64,000 nt of DNA, taken from NCBI GenBank assembly GCA_025150425.1, contig CP102281.1, positions 1,178,001 through 1,242,000 of the forward strand. Reading direction: 5' to 3'. Numbering within the stretch: the stretch's first letter is position 1; each line of letters starts with the position of its first letter. Origin of the DNA: [Eubacterium] siraeum. GTDB taxonomy: Bacteria > Bacillota > Clostridia > Oscillospirales > Ruminococcaceae. The notes beneath the pieces are model-generated. The model saw only the letters and a list, made by a program, of their open reading frames with translations. It searched no databases and had not been told where the DNA came from. This document shows, piece by piece, positions 10,055 to 19,198 of this stretch. The position numbers and the translations under genes were made by a program.

Positions 10055-10780
10055 ATGCAGAAACGACTGGATGTTTATCTTTCCGAAAACAACACAGTAA
10101 AAAGCCGCAGCCTTGCCGCATCGCTCATAAAGCAGGGAAGCGTTGAGGTCAACGGCAGAATATGCACAAAAGCATCGTTTGCAGTTGATGAGAACGATAA
10201 TATCAGAATAATCGGAGAGATGCCGAAATATATCGGCAGAGGCGGATTGAAGCTTGAAAAGGCATTATCCCACTACCGACTTCACCTTGACGGCTCGGTG
10301 TGTATAGATATAGGAGCGTCAACAGGCGGTTTTACCGATTGTATGATTCAAAACGGTGCGGTAAAAGTCTATTCTGTCGATGTCGGAACAGATCAGCTTG
10401 ATGAAAAGCTGAGAAACGATCCCAGAGTAGTTTCTATGGAAAAGACCGATATAAGAAACTGCGTAGGTTCTTTACCTGCGGTGGATTTTATCGGTATCGA
10501 CGTTTCGTTTATATCGCTGAAGCTCGTTCTTCCGTCGGCTTATGCGCTGCTTAAGAACGGCGGAGAGTGCGTAGCGCTTATCAAGCCGCAGTTTGAAGCA
10601 GGAAAAAACCATCTCAGCAAACACGGAATAGTAAGAGATTCCAAAGTACATAAAAAAGTATGCGATGATATATCGGAGTTTGCCTCAACTCTTGGGTTTG
10701 AACGGGGAGAGGTCATATCCTCGCCCATAACCGGCGGTGACGGCAATACCGAGTATCTCATATATCTCAGACGTTTATAA
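10055..10780 (+). CDS. tlyA: TlyA family rRNA (cytidine-2'-O)-methyltransferase
   Basis: A 241-residue protein with an N-terminal S4 RNA-binding domain (RLDVYLSENNTVKSRSLA, residues 4-60) and a C-terminal FtsJ-like methyltransferase domain (VCIDIGASTGGFTDCMIQ near residue 86; later ALIKPQFEAG near 172). TlyA enzymes add 2'-O-methyl groups to rRNA and influence capreomycin sensitivity in mycobacteria; the old label 'hemolysin A' is misleading. The dxs-tlyA-nadK-argR-recN order is conserved in many Firmicutes. Confidence 0.94.
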   Translation: MQKRLDVYLSENNTVKSRSLAASLIKQGSVEVNGRICTKASFAVDENDNIRIIGEMPKYIGRGGLKLEKALSHYRLHLDGSVCIDIGASTGGFTDCMIQNGAVKVYSVDVGTDQLDEKLRNDPRVVSMEKTDIRNCVGSLPAVDFIGIDVSFISLKLVLPSAYALLKNGGECVALIKPQFEAGKNHLSKHGIVRDSKVHKKVCDDISEFASTLGFERGEVISSPITGGDGNTEYLIYLRRL

Positions 10781-10810
10781 CATATAACTTACAAAGGCAG
10801 GTGAAATATC

Positions 10811-11656
10811 ATGAAGGTAATGATATGTGCCAATCTCGCTAAAGAACGGAGCAGGAAAGCGGCGGCAGATGCGTGCGCTAAGCTGAATGAAATAGGCTTT
10901 CTGCCCATGATAGAAAAGCAGTACGAAAATATCATAAAGGTTGATAACGCCGTATACGCTCAAACAGACAGCCTTATAACCGACTGCGATATGTTTATGA
11001 CTATAGGCGGTGACGGAACTATTCTCAAGTGGGGACAGAAAGCCGCCGCCTGCAATAAACTCCTTCTTGGAATAAATACGGGCAGGCTGGGCTTCATGAC
11101 TTCTATAGAGAGCGGCGAGCTTGATACGCTGGAACGTCTTAGAACAGGCGAATATACAGTGAGCAGAAGAATGATGCTCGATATTGAATATGAGGGCAAA
11201 GGCAATTACAGTGCCATAAACGATGTCGTGTTCAGCAAATGCCGTTATTCAAAACTGCCTGAATTTATTGTTTCGGTAGAAGAATATGAGGTGACAAAAA
11301 TCAGAGCCGACGGAATTATCTTCAGTACGCCGGCAGGCTCTACGGCATATTCTTTATCTGCAGGAGGGCCTATTATATCCCCTGATGCACAGTGCATTGA
11401 ATTTACTCCGTTGTGTGCTCATTCGCTTTTCGGCAGACCTATGATATTTTCGGCAGATTCGGAAATAACGGTGCGTTTTTCCGCATATGAAGACAGCGGC
11501 GTTTCGCTCAGTATTGACGGTAATGACGATATGGATTTCAAAGAGGGCGAAATAATAAAGATAAGACGCTCGGAGCAGCAGCTTTCTATTATTGATATAA
11601 ACGGCAGCAGTTTCTATAAAGCGGTACACAACAAGCTGATGAGGCCGCTCAAATAA
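10811..11656 (+). CDS. nadK: NAD kinase
   Basis: ATP-dependent kinase that phosphorylates NAD to NADP; 281 residues. The GGDGT motif lies in FMTIGGDGTILKW near residue 60, followed by GINTGRLGFM near 88, and the NAD-binding TPAGSTAYSLSAGGPI near 175. It is in the conserved tlyA-nadK-argR-recN run, preceded by an AGGTG ribosome site. Confidence 0.95.
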   Translation: MKVMICANLAKERSRKAAADACAKLNEIGFLPMIEKQYENIIKVDNAVYAQTDSLITDCDMFMTIGGDGTILKWGQKAAACNKLLLGINTGRLGFMTSIESGELDTLERLRTGEYTVSRRMMLDIEYEGKGNYSAINDVVFSKCRYSKLPEFIVSVEEYEVTKIRADGIIFSTPAGSTAYSLSAGGPIISPDAQCIEFTPLCAHSLFGRPMIFSADSEITVRFSAYEDSGVSLSIDGNDDMDFKEGEIIKIRRSEQQLSIIDINGSSFYKAVHNKLMRPLK

Positions 11657-11677
11657 AATCTTACAAGGGGTGATATT

Positions 11678-12115
11678 GTGAAAAAGAAAAGACAGGCAGA
11701 AATTCTCAGAATCATATCTTCAAACGAAGTGGAAACGCAGGAAATGTTGCTTAATCTGTTGAAGCAAAAGGGCTATGATGTGACTCAGGCGACCGTTTCC
11801 CGTGATATAAACGAACTCAATATTGAAAAAACGGTTTCTTCAAACGGTGTCAACTGTTATGCAAAAGCGGAAAAGGTACACACGGTCAAGTTTCATAATA
11901 TTATTTCGGAAGCGGTTGTCAATATAGATTACGCAATGAATATAGTTTCAATAAAATGCCACAGCGGTCTTGCGAATGCCGCTTGTGCCGGTCTTGATAT
12001 GATGAATCTTTCCTATGTTGTCGGAACTATCGCAGGCGATGATACGATATTTGTACTGACAAGAACGGAGGGTGATGCAAGAATGCTGACACGTCACCTG
12101 AAGGAACTGCTTTAA
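11678..12115 (+). CDS. argR: Arginine repressor ArgR/AhrC
   Basis: A 145-residue transcription factor. The N-terminal winged helix (residues 1-70, with QEMLLNLLKQKG and TQATVSRDINEL) binds ARG boxes, and the C-terminal half, containing VVGTIAGDDTIFVL, forms the arginine-binding hexamer core. The start is GTG with AGGGGTG upstream. In this gene order it is a standing neighbour of recN and its gene targets probably lie elsewhere; no arginine genes occur in the window. Confidence 0.95.
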   Translation: MKKKRQAEILRIISSNEVETQEMLLNLLKQKGYDVTQATVSRDINELNIEKTVSSNGVNCYAKAEKVHTVKFHNIISEAVVNIDYAMNIVSIKCHSGLANAACAGLDMMNLSYVVGTIAGDDTIFVLTRTEGDARMLTRHLKELL

Positions 12116-12133
12116 GATAAGGAGGTCGGCGTT

Positions 12134-13804
12134 TTGCTCAGAGAATTATCTATTGAAAATCTTGCTGTGATTGAAAAGGCGTCGATAGCCTTTGACGATA
12201 AGCTGAATGTGTTTACGGGTGAAACGGGTGCAGGTAAGAGTATACTTATCGGCGGCATAAATGCGATACTCGGAGGAAGGGTAAGCAAGGATATCGTAAG
12301 AGCAGGCACAGAAAAGGCTGTTGTGACCGGCCTTTTTGACGATTTGCCCGAAAGCGTCAGAACTAAACTCAGCGATAACGGTTTTGCTGTCGATGACGAG
12401 CTTTTGTTGCAGCGTGATATTCATGCGGACGGTAAAAGCACAGCAAGAATAAACGGCAGAGCCACAACAGTGGCAATACTTCGTGATATAGCGTCCGAGC
12501 TTATTGATATTCACGGACAGCATGATAACCGTCTGCTTATGGACGGAGATAATCAGCGTGAGATACTCGACAGCTACGGCAAAAACAGCGGGTTGCTGTC
12601 GGAATATGCGACAGCTTTCAAGGAGTTTTCGGCTTTATCAAGAAAAATAAAAGAAGTCAGCCGTAAGAAAACCGAATCGCTTGAAAAGGCGGAGCTTCTG
12701 AGAGAACGTCTTGAGGAGCTTGACAGGTATAATTTTTCCGCAGATGAAGAAGAAACCGTAAAGCAAAAGATTGAGGAACTTCGCAATGCCGAATACATAA
12801 GCGAGAATCTGTATAATGCACAGACGGCAATATCGGGAGATGATGATACCGACGGAGCATATTCTATGCTCGAGCATTGCAAATACAGCGTTTCATCTCT
12901 CAGCAACACTATCCCGGAGCTTGATAAACTGGCAGAGCGTATATCCGATATGCTGGTAGAGCTTGAGGATATAAGAGAAGAAATAGTGCAGAGAATACCT
13001 GATGAAGACGAGGATACCGCAGGAATGCTCGGTGTTCTTGAAGAAAGGCTCAGCGTTATTTTGCGTCTGCAAAGAAAATACGGCACAGACCTTGCGCAGA
13101 TACTTGAAAATTCGGAGAAATGGCGCAACGAACTTTACGAAATAGATAATGGCGACGATATAATAGAAGAACTTACAGAAAAGAAAAAAGAAGCAGGCGA
13201 AAAAGTAAAGCGTCTTGCAACAGTACTTACAAACAGAAGAAAAAAAGCGGCGGATGATCTTGCAAAGCGGATTTCTGCGGAACTTACGTTTCTTGATATG
13301 CCGGATATAAGACTTGTGTTCGATATATCGCAGGATAAAGTCACACTCAGCGGAATGGATAAGGTGGAAATGCTTATCTCCGTCAATAAGGGTGAAGATT
13401 TGAAGCCTATGAGCAAGATTGCTTCGGGCGGTGAGCTGTCAAGAATAATGCTTGCAGTCAAGAACGTGCTTGCAGAAACCGACAAACTGCATACCATGAT
13501 TTTTGATGAAATTGATACGGGTATAAGCGGCAGAGCCGCCGCCAAGGTCGGATTAAAACTGCACGAGGCGGCGGAAAACAGACAGATACTTTGTGTAACG
13601 CATCTTGCACAGATTGCGGCAATGGCGGATACACAGCTTCTTATAAAAAAGACCAGCGATGAAAAACGCACCTATACGGGCATTACAAAGCTGGATTTTG
13701 AAGGCAGAAAGAGAGAAATAGCAAGGATTATTTCCGGTGATGAAAACGATCCGATTTCGCTTGAAAATGCCGAAATGCTGCTGCTAAGAAAAAACGTGAT
13801 ATAA
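12134..13804 (+). CDS. recN: DNA repair protein RecN
   Basis: SMC-like ATPase that acts at double-strand breaks before RecA loading; 556 residues. Walker A GETGAGKSI lies near residue 32, a Gln-loop IHGQHDNRLLM near 127, a long coiled-coil arm spans roughly 155-370, and the C-terminal head has LSRIMLAVKN (signature region) and MIFDEIDTGISG (Walker B/D-loop) near 460. The start is TTG after GGAGGT. It closes the housekeeping run; a dispersed repeat and a terminator follow. Confidence 0.96.
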   Translation: MLRELSIENLAVIEKASIAFDDKLNVFTGETGAGKSILIGGINAILGGRVSKDIVRAGTEKAVVTGLFDDLPESVRTKLSDNGFAVDDELLLQRDIHADGKSTARINGRATTVAILRDIASELIDIHGQHDNRLLMDGDNQREILDSYGKNSGLLSEYATAFKEFSALSRKIKEVSRKKTESLEKAELLRERLEELDRYNFSADEEETVKQKIEELRNAEYISENLYNAQTAISGDDDTDGAYSMLEHCKYSVSSLSNTIPELDKLAERISDMLVELEDIREEIVQRIPDEDEDTAGMLGVLEERLSVILRLQRKYGTDLAQILENSEKWRNELYEIDNGDDIIEELTEKKKEAGEKVKRLATVLTNRRKKAADDLAKRISAELTFLDMPDIRLVFDISQDKVTLSGMDKVEMLISVNKGEDLKPMSKIASGGELSRIMLAVKNVLAETDKLHTMIFDEIDTGISGRAAAKVGLKLHEAAENRQILCVTHLAQIAAMADTQLLIKKTSDEKRTYTGITKLDFEGRKREIARIISGDENDPISLENAEMLLLRKNVI

Positions 13805-13812
13805 TTTACAGA

Positions 13813-14065
13813 ACAGTCTGTTGAAAAACCTATATTTTTTTGAAAATGGGGTCGCAGGGGCGAAGCCCCCGTACAGGTTGTCAGCCATTTGTGCCACTGC
13901 ATCGTGCAGTGGCTTTGTGTGGCTGACTGCAAGCATCCTTGCTTGGACTAGGGGCGGTAGCCCCAGTAATATAGCCCCTTCCCGAGGGGAAGGGGTTTGG
14001 GGATAGGGATAGAGAATTCGCTCTATCTTATAAAAAACAGACTTTTTCTACAAGCTGACAGTCTG
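13813..14065 (+). repeat. MITE-like dispersed repeat, copy 1 (with internal insertion)
   Basis: The 349-bp gap between recN and spoIIGA is filled by a non-coding element that recurs at 42286-42453. Shared blocks are GAAAAACCTATA at the left, GGGGTCGCAGGGGCG then AGCCCCCG, AGGGGCGGTAGCCCCAGTAA, a CCCCTTCCC/GGGGAAGGGG hairpin, GGGGATAGGGATA, and GACTTTTTCTACAAGCTGA at the right. The two ends are imperfect inverted repeats (CAG, then 5-6 variable bases, then GAAAAA). ACAGTCTG occurs at both borders (13813 and 14058), the right one being part of the terminator arm. It encodes no protein; a transposase in trans is presumed. Confidence 0.8.
13878..13947 (+). repeat. 70-bp hairpin insertion inside repeat copy 1
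   Basis: Compared with the copy at 42286-42453, copy 1 has about 70 extra bases between ACAGG and CTAGGGG. The extra segment is highly palindromic: GCCACTGCA pairs with TGCAGTGGC across three bases, this sits inside a TCAGCCA/TGGCTGA outer stem, and a separate CAAGC/GCTTG hairpin follows. It could be a nested mini-element or an ancestral part lost from copy 2. Confidence 0.65.
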
Positions 14066-14087
14066 AGGAAACTCAGGCTGTTTTTTT
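14059..14087 (+). terminator. Intrinsic terminator serving recN, at the edge of the repeat
   Basis: CAGTCTGAG pairs with CTCAGGCTG (9 bp, one G-T pair) across GAAA, followed by seven Ts. The left arm is shared with the border of the dispersed repeat. Confidence 0.85.
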
Positions 14088-14101
14088 ATGTCCGTATCAC
14101 A

Positions 14102-14136
14102 AACCGACACTTTTTTACTTCCGTTTGTCCTATAAT
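14102..14136 (+). promoter_or_regulatory. Candidate Spo0A-activated promoter of spoIIGA-sigE
   Basis: TATAAT at 14131-14136 is strong, but there is no TTGACA-like box at the usual distance. AACCGACA at 14102-14109 and TTTGTCCTA at 14124-14132 each resemble the Spo0A box (TTTGTCRAA or its complement). Weak -35 plus Spo0A boxes is the known design of spoIIG in Bacillus, so this is suggestive only. Confidence 0.4.
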
Positions 14137-14153
14137 AAACGAGGGGCATAAAA

Positions 14154-15011
14154 ATGGTTATTTATCTTGATGTGTTGATTCTGATAAATCTTTATGTTAC
14201 ATATTTTCAGATTCTTGCCGTATCCGTATTTACTCACAGAAAAACAGTATGGTACAGAAAGCTGTCTGCGGCAGGCATAGGTGCGGTGGCATCACTGAGT
14301 ATTTTCATTCCGCAGGAAATGGTTTTGACTCTTACTTTACTTAAGATATTTCTTTGTGCTTTGATTGCTTTTGTCGCATTCGGTTATACGGGATTTCGTG
14401 CATATGCGGTTAGCGTGCTGTTTTTGATGCTTGTCAGTTTCGTCTTTTCGGGACTTATGCTTTGTGTGTGGCTGTTTGCCGCTCCTATGAAGATGCTGTT
14501 TATAAACGGCACTGTATATTTCGGTGTTGATACGATGACGATAATCCTGTCTACCTGTGCGGCTTACGGAGTTGTCAGAATAATAAGATATATACTCGAT
14601 AAAAACGGAAAAACCGATGGCAAGTATACTGTTATCATAAAAAATAACGGCAGGGAATGCAGGCTTTCGGCACTCGCAGACAGCGGAAACGGAATAGTCG
14701 ACTGTTTCAGCGGATTGCCTGTGATAGTGTGCAGACGTGATATGTGCGCCGATGTTTCACCTCCTGCAATCGAAATGATAGAAAATAACAGCGATATATC
14801 GGAAATAGGCACGCAGATGATAAAGGGTGTCAGGATAATGCCGTTTTCCACAGTGGGAAAGGGCGGACTTATCTGTATGTTCAAAGCGGAGAGCGTTGTT
14901 ATTGACGATGAAACGAATGAAGAAAAATATCCCGTCAATGCGCTTATCGGTATAGTGATAGGCGGAAGACAGGAATATGAAGCGATATTCAATCCGAAAA
15001 TACTTGTGTGA
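14154..15011 (+). CDS. spoIIGA: Sigma-E processing peptidase SpoIIGA
   Basis: Membrane-bound aspartic protease that removes the pro-sequence of sigma-E in the mother cell after a signal from the forespore. The 285 residues begin with about five membrane segments (roughly residues 5-22, 34-52, 56-78, 84-110 and 125-148), followed by a cytoplasmic protease domain with the catalytic Asp176 in ALADSGNG and the downstream GLPVIV strand. The stop lies 8 bases before the sigE start. A GAGGGG ribosome site precedes the ATG. Confidence 0.94.
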   Translation: MVIYLDVLILINLYVTYFQILAVSVFTHRKTVWYRKLSAAGIGAVASLSIFIPQEMVLTLTLLKIFLCALIAFVAFGYTGFRAYAVSVLFLMLVSFVFSGLMLCVWLFAAPMKMLFINGTVYFGVDTMTIILSTCAAYGVVRIIRYILDKNGKTDGKYTVIIKNNGRECRLSALADSGNGIVDCFSGLPVIVCRRDMCADVSPPAIEMIENNSDISEIGTQMIKGVRIMPFSTVGKGGLICMFKAESVVIDDETNEEKYPVNALIGIVIGGRQEYEAIFNPKILV

Positions 15012-15019
15012 GGTGTAAA

Positions 15020-15739
15020 ATGCTCAAGATAATTGAAATTGTCAGCAATCTTATTGCAAAACTGCGTAATTCGGCAAACGGAAAATGCGAGTGCGATTAT
15101 ATAAACGGTGCGGAAACCTTGCCTCCTCCGCTTTCAAAGGAAGAGGAAGCAAAAACGCTTGCAAAGCTGAACACGGACTTTGAAAACGCAAGGGAAACGT
15201 TGATCGTACATAATCTGAGGCTGGTAGTTTATATCGCAAAGAAATTTGAAAGTACCGGTATAGGAATTGAGGATCTTATTTCCATAGGTACTATAGGGCT
15301 TATCAAGGCAGTGAACACATTCAGCGTGGAGAAAAACATAAAGCTCGCTACTTATGCCTCAAGGTGCATAGAAAACGAAATACTTATGTATCTGAGGAAA
15401 ACAAATCCGCAGAAAATGGAGGTTTCAATAGATGAACCTCTTAATGTTGACTGGGACGGAAATGAATTGCTCCTATCCGATATTCTCGGAACGGATGATG
15501 ATACTGTCAGCGTGGATATAGAATCTGAGGCAGAGAAAAGAATGCTTCTTGAAGCGGTGGAAAAGCTGGACGAAAGGGAAAAGCTGATAATGGAACTTCG
15601 TTTCGGGCTTAATAACCGCCCCGAAAAAACACAAAAGGAGGTCGCCGATATGATCGGGATCTCCCAGAGTTATATATCACGTCTTGAAAAGCGTATTATA
15701 AAAAGGCTCAAAAAGGAAATGGAAAGCCTGTGCAGTTAG
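15020..15739 (+). CDS. sigE: RNA polymerase sporulation sigma factor SigE
   Basis: Early mother-cell sigma factor, 239 residues from the ATG at 15020; an upstream in-frame GTG at 15008 overlaps the spoIIGA stop but GAGGTG sits just before the ATG. The N-terminal pro-sequence of about 25 residues is hydrophobic/amphipathic ([15 protein letters not shown]) as needed for membrane attachment. [10 protein letters not shown], region 2 ([40 protein letters not shown]) and the region 4 helix-turn-helix ([20 protein letters not shown]) are all clear. Its stop overlaps by 4 bases the stop of the converging gene. sigG, often next in line, is not here. Confidence 0.95.
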   Translation: MLKIIEIVSNLIAKLRNSANGKCECDYINGAETLPPPLSKEEEAKTLAKLNTDFENARETLIVHNLRLVVYIAKKFESTGIGIEDLISIGTIGLIKAVNTFSVEKNIKLATYASRCIENEILMYLRKTNPQKMEVSIDEPLNVDWDGNELLLSDILGTDDDTVSVDIESEAEKRMLLEAVEKLDEREKLIMELRFGLNNRPEKTQKEVADMIGISQSYISRLEKRIIKRLKKEMESLCS

Positions 15740-17340
15740 GTGCTTCTGTTGTTCCTGCCAACTGCCGCCATTGCACATTTTAGTCCGTCCATTGCCGCTG
15801 TCACAATGCCGCCGGCATAGCCTGCACCTTCGCCGCAAGGATACAAGCCTTTCACACTGACTGATGAAAGTGTTTCATCTCTTACTATTCTCACAGGCGA
15901 TGAGCTTCTTGTTTCAGGGCCTGTCATAACCGCATCAGGAGAGCCGAAACAGCTGATTTTCTCGGCAAACTGCGGCAAAGCGTATCTTAAAGCGTCGCAT
16001 ACGAAATCTGGCAGGTAATCATCGGGCGGCACAAATGTTGTGCCTATAGGATAGGAAGGAGTTACGTTGCCGAATTTTTCGGAGGTGCGTTTACTGAGAA
16101 AGTCGCCTACAAGGCATACAGGTGCGCTGTAATTTGCCCCTGCCGCTTTAAAGGCGGCTTTTTCTATTTTGCGCTGAAATTCTATTCCTGCCGTAATATC
16201 ATCATTTTCAAAATCATCCGGAGTTATTCCGACAAGGACGGCACTGTTTGCATTTTCTCCGTTTCTTGCGTAATAACTCATACCGTTTGTGACTACCGTG
16301 TTTTCTTCGGAGGAAGATGCAGTGACCACTCCGCCCGGACACATACAGAATGTATAAACGCCTCTGCCGTTTTTGTCGTGAACCGACAGCTTGTAATCGG
16401 CGGCGGGAAGTGACGGGTGACCGCTCATTTCCCCGTACATACTTCGGTCAAGGTCGGATTGCTTATGCTCGATTCTTACTCCTACGGAGAAGTTTTTGGG
16501 CTGCATAGTAACGTTGCGGTTTTTCAGCATATAGAACACATCTCTCGCACTGTGACCTATGGCAAGGATCACGTTGTCGGTTTCAATGGTGGATTCGGTG
16601 CCGTTTTTTATATAGCTTATGGCTTTAATTCTGCCGCTTTCGGTATCATAGCCGCAGAATTTTGCTCCGAATATTACCTCTCCGCCAAGCGATATAATAT
16701 CGTTTCTTATGTTCTTGACGGTTTCGGATAATTTGTCTGTGCCAATGTGCGGCTTCGCCTCATACATGATTTCTTCGGGTGCGCCGTGACGGACAAATTC
16801 TTCAAATACCGTTTTTGAAAGCGGATTGTTGACACCCGTGTTCAGCTTTCCGTCTGAAAAAGTGCCTGCACCGCCCTCACCGAACTGAACGTTACATTCT
16901 GTATCAAGTATTCCTTTTTCCCAGAACATTCTGACTTTCTCTTTACGGCTGTCAACATCAAGACCACGTTCAAGAACTATCGGACGCACACCGCACTGTG
17001 CAAGATAAAGTGCCGCAAACATACCCGCAGGACCGAAACCGACTACCACGGGACGCTTTGACAGCTTTGCTCTTTGAGGCAAGGAATACGGTATTTCTTT
17101 ATATGACGAAATGTTCTTGTTGCCTGAGTTCTTCTTTAATACTGCGTTTTCGTTTTCGCAGGTAAACGCAACGGTATAAACAAAGTGTATGTCATCCTTG
17201 CGCCGTGCGTCAACGGATTTTTTTATAATTTTCAGCCGTGACGGGTCAGGCTGTGATGTTCTGAGCTTTTTGCCGATAAATGCCGTTATGTCGTTTATTG
17301 TATGCTCCGGCGGCATTTTGATATTGCTGTATTTTATCAT
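15736..17340 (-). CDS. FAD-dependent dehydrogenase-like flavoprotein (COG2509)
   Basis: A 534-residue cytoplasmic flavoprotein of the COG2509 family, biochemical role unknown. An N-terminal domain of about 95 residues precedes the FAD dinucleotide-binding loop [16 protein letters not shown] near residue 100; [20 protein letters not shown]-type residues follow near 150, and [11 protein letters not shown] near the C-terminus closes the FAD site. It starts 3 bases after the next flavoprotein gene on the same strand, with its ribosome site (GGAG) inside that gene's end. The stop codon (TAA, bases 15736-15738) overlaps the sigE stop, leaving no room for a terminator between them. Confidence 0.88.
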   Translation of the reverse strand: MIKYSNIKMPPEHTINDITAFIGKKLRTSQPDPSRLKIIKKSVDARRKDDIHFVYTVAFTCENENAVLKKNSGNKNISSYKEIPYSLPQRAKLSKRPVVVGFGPAGMFAALYLAQCGVRPIVLERGLDVDSRKEKVRMFWEKGILDTECNVQFGEGGAGTFSDGKLNTGVNNPLSKTVFEEFVRHGAPEEIMYEAKPHIGTDKLSETVKNIRNDIISLGGEVIFGAKFCGYDTESGRIKAISYIKNGTESTIETDNVILAIGHSARDVFYMLKNRNVTMQPKNFSVGVRIEHKQSDLDRSMYGEMSGHPSLPAADYKLSVHDKNGRGVYTFCMCPGGVVTASSSEENTVVTNGMSYYARNGENANSAVLVGITPDDFENDDITAGIEFQRKIEKAAFKAAGANYSAPVCLVGDFLSKRTSEKFGNVTPSYPIGTTFVPPDDYLPDFVCDALRYALPQFAEKISCFGSPDAVMTGPETRSSSPVRIVRDETLSSVSVKGLYPCGEGAGYAGGIVTAAMDGLKCAMAAVGRNNRST

Positions 17341-17343
17341 TTT

Positions 17344-18570
17344 CTACTCCGATAAAGAAAGACTTGCGTTCATGCCTGCGGTATATCCGCTTTTCCACGC
17401 CCAGTCAAGATTATATCCGCCGCATTTGCCCTGGATATTGAGTATTTCACCGCACAGATACAAGCAGCTTGCCTTGAGGGATTCCAGCTTGTCGGAAACC
17501 TCGCTTGCAGGTATACCGCCGCAGGTTATCTGTGCAAGGCTCCAGTCCGATACGTTTCTTATGGGGTAGCGGCTGTCCTTTGCAAGATTACATAACACTG
17601 AAATGTCCTTATCCGATATTTCGCCGCAGGTTTTAGAAAAGGGAATACCTGCTTTTTTCAGCATTGCCTGTCCTACACGTTTGTGGTATATTCCTGTGAG
17701 AAGTTCTTCACACGGCAGTGACGCTCTTATTGCGGCTGTGCTTTTTATAAGCCCGTATAACTCGTCTTTGCCAAGCGTTGGGGCGGTATCGAGTGAAATT
17801 TCACCGTTGTTTATATATTCTGCCGCTTTTGCCGACAGATTGAAAATACAGATTCCCGACAATGCACCGTCGGTAAACTGAACCTCTCCTGATTGCCTGT
17901 CTATTACCCTTCCGCCCGAGATAAGCGTAGCGTCAGCCGCCACACGAAGTCCCTTAAGCGATTTTACAAGCTCAATATCCGTTCTTACAGGCGCAAGGGC
18001 AGGAAAGAGCCTTGTCACCGAGTGACCTAAGCTTCTGCAAAGCTCATAGCCTTCGCCGCTTGAGCCGAGCGACGGAGCCGCTTTTCCTCCTGCGGCAATG
18101 ATTACACGCTTTGCTTTTACCTGTGTTTCGCCGTCTGTTATGATAAAACCGTGTTTGGTTTTTGTTATTTCAGATACCGTAAAGTCGCATACTGTTCTGA
18201 TGCCGGAAGAATCAGCGGCAAATCTGAGAGCGTCAAGCACAGAGGTTGCGGCATTGCTGTAGGGATATACTCTGCCGTTATCATCCGCACGGCAGATAAG
18301 CCCGAGCGAAGAAAAGAAATCCTCCGCATTGTCAATATCGGGGCTGATGTATGATAGAAGCTCCGTATCACCGGTATAATCCGCAGGTGATATATTGCGG
18401 TTGGTGAGGTTGCATCTGCCGTTACCGGTTGAAAGTATTTTTTTGCCTACCCTCTGCATTTTTTCGAGTACGGTCACATTTCCGCACCCGTAACGAGAAG
18501 CGGCGATGGCGGCGGCAAGCCCCGATGCGCCTCCGCCTATAATTGCTGTTTCGGTATCAATTATTTTCAT
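17344..18570 (-). CDS. BaiN/HI0933-family NAD(P)/FAD-dependent oxidoreductase
   Basis: A flavoprotein of 408 residues if started at the ATG at 18570, which follows GGAG; an upstream TTG at 18585 has no such site. The FAD-binding loop IIGGGASGLAAAIAAS is at the N-terminus, followed by KKILSTGNGRCNLTN, and the family's C-terminal GGYNLDWAW...SGYTAG closes the protein. Members are widespread and mostly uncharacterised; BaiN itself acts on bile acid intermediates in Clostridium scindens, but similarity to the family does not establish that here. It is co-transcribed with the COG2509 gene. Confidence 0.88.
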   Translation of the reverse strand: MKIIDTETAIIGGGASGLAAAIAASRYGCGNVTVLEKMQRVGKKILSTGNGRCNLTNRNISPADYTGDTELLSYISPDIDNAEDFFSSLGLICRADDNGRVYPYSNAATSVLDALRFAADSSGIRTVCDFTVSEITKTKHGFIITDGETQVKAKRVIIAAGGKAAPSLGSSGEGYELCRSLGHSVTRLFPALAPVRTDIELVKSLKGLRVAADATLISGGRVIDRQSGEVQFTDGALSGICIFNLSAKAAEYINNGEISLDTAPTLGKDELYGLIKSTAAIRASLPCEELLTGIYHKRVGQAMLKKAGIPFSKTCGEISDKDISVLCNLAKDSRYPIRNVSDWSLAQITCGGIPASEVSDKLESLKASCLYLCGEILNIQGKCGGYNLDWAWKSGYTAGMNASLSLSE

Positions 18571-18621
18571 TTCTGCTCCGTTCAAAGAAGTTAATTAAAT
18601 TTATAATCTGTTAACATAAAA

Positions 18622-18650
18622 AGTATACCATATTATCATCGGGTAAGCAA
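18622..18650 (-). promoter_or_regulatory. Sigma-A promoter for the flavoprotein pair
   Basis: Read on the minus strand, TTGCTT (18645-18650) and TATACT (18622-18627) are 17 bp apart. On the plus strand a GGTAA-n9-TTACC inverted repeat (18642-18660) overlaps the -35 box and lies upstream of the divergent marR gene, so it could bind that regulator. Confidence 0.65.
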
Positions 18651-18729
18651 GTGGTTTACCTGATTGAGGAATGATTGATTTTCGCAGGCAGTATGGGAAT
18701 AACTGTGAGAAATACAAAGGAGAAGAATT

Positions 18730-19179
18730 ATGGACAACAGAATAATGAAACTTATAATAGCACTTGGTAAATTTTCCGCACAACCAAGACAGTACAGAAT
18801 AATAGAAGGGCTTAATGCCAGTGAAACAGGCGTTTTCTGGGCAATGACGCAGATTATTGCGGAAAAACCCGATACCGAGCTGTTCGGACTGAGCGAGCTT
18901 AACAGCTATCTTAATTTTACCAGACCGAATCTTTCCCAGACTATCAATAAGCTGGAGGACAAGGGCTATGTTGAGAGGGTCGTACTTAAGGATGACAGAA
19001 GAGTAACATATATCAGGCTCACTGAAAACGGCAAAGCAACGGCAAAAGCAAAATATGACGAGATTTTTGTAAGACTTGAAAATATAGCTAAAATACTCGG
19101 TGAAGAGGACACGGATAAGCTGATTGAACTTGTTCTGCGTTTTGCGGACGCTTACGAAAAGTCGGCTGAGCTGAAGTAA
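18730..19179 (+). CDS. MarR family transcriptional regulator of ABC cassette 1
   Basis: A 149-residue winged-helix regulator: SELNSYLNFTRPNLSQTINKLE is the recognition region (residues 58-80) and DDRRVTYIRLTENG the wing. Such proteins normally repress neighbouring exporter genes until a ligand binds. It starts after AAGGAG and lies 19 bp before a heterodimeric ABC exporter, which it very likely controls. The same MarR-ABC-ABC layout recurs at 47080-51224. No ligand can be inferred. Confidence 0.9.
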   Translation: MDNRIMKLIIALGKFSAQPRQYRIIEGLNASETGVFWAMTQIIAEKPDTELFGLSELNSYLNFTRPNLSQTINKLEDKGYVERVVLKDDRRVTYIRLTENGKATAKAKYDEIFVRLENIAKILGEEDTDKLIELVLRFADAYEKSAELK

Positions 19180-19198
19180 GAGAAAGGGAGCATAGTAT

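Noticed and set aside
12574-13671. Long minus-strand Ser-rich frames opposite recN
   Set aside because: They are the antisense reading of the Glu/Lys-rich coiled coil of recN, with no ribosome sites or recognisable domains.
15020-15739. Sigma factor as SigG, SigF or SigK
   Set aside because: The hydrophobic pro-sequence, the [10 protein letters not shown] motif and the spoIIGA gene directly upstream fix it as SigE.
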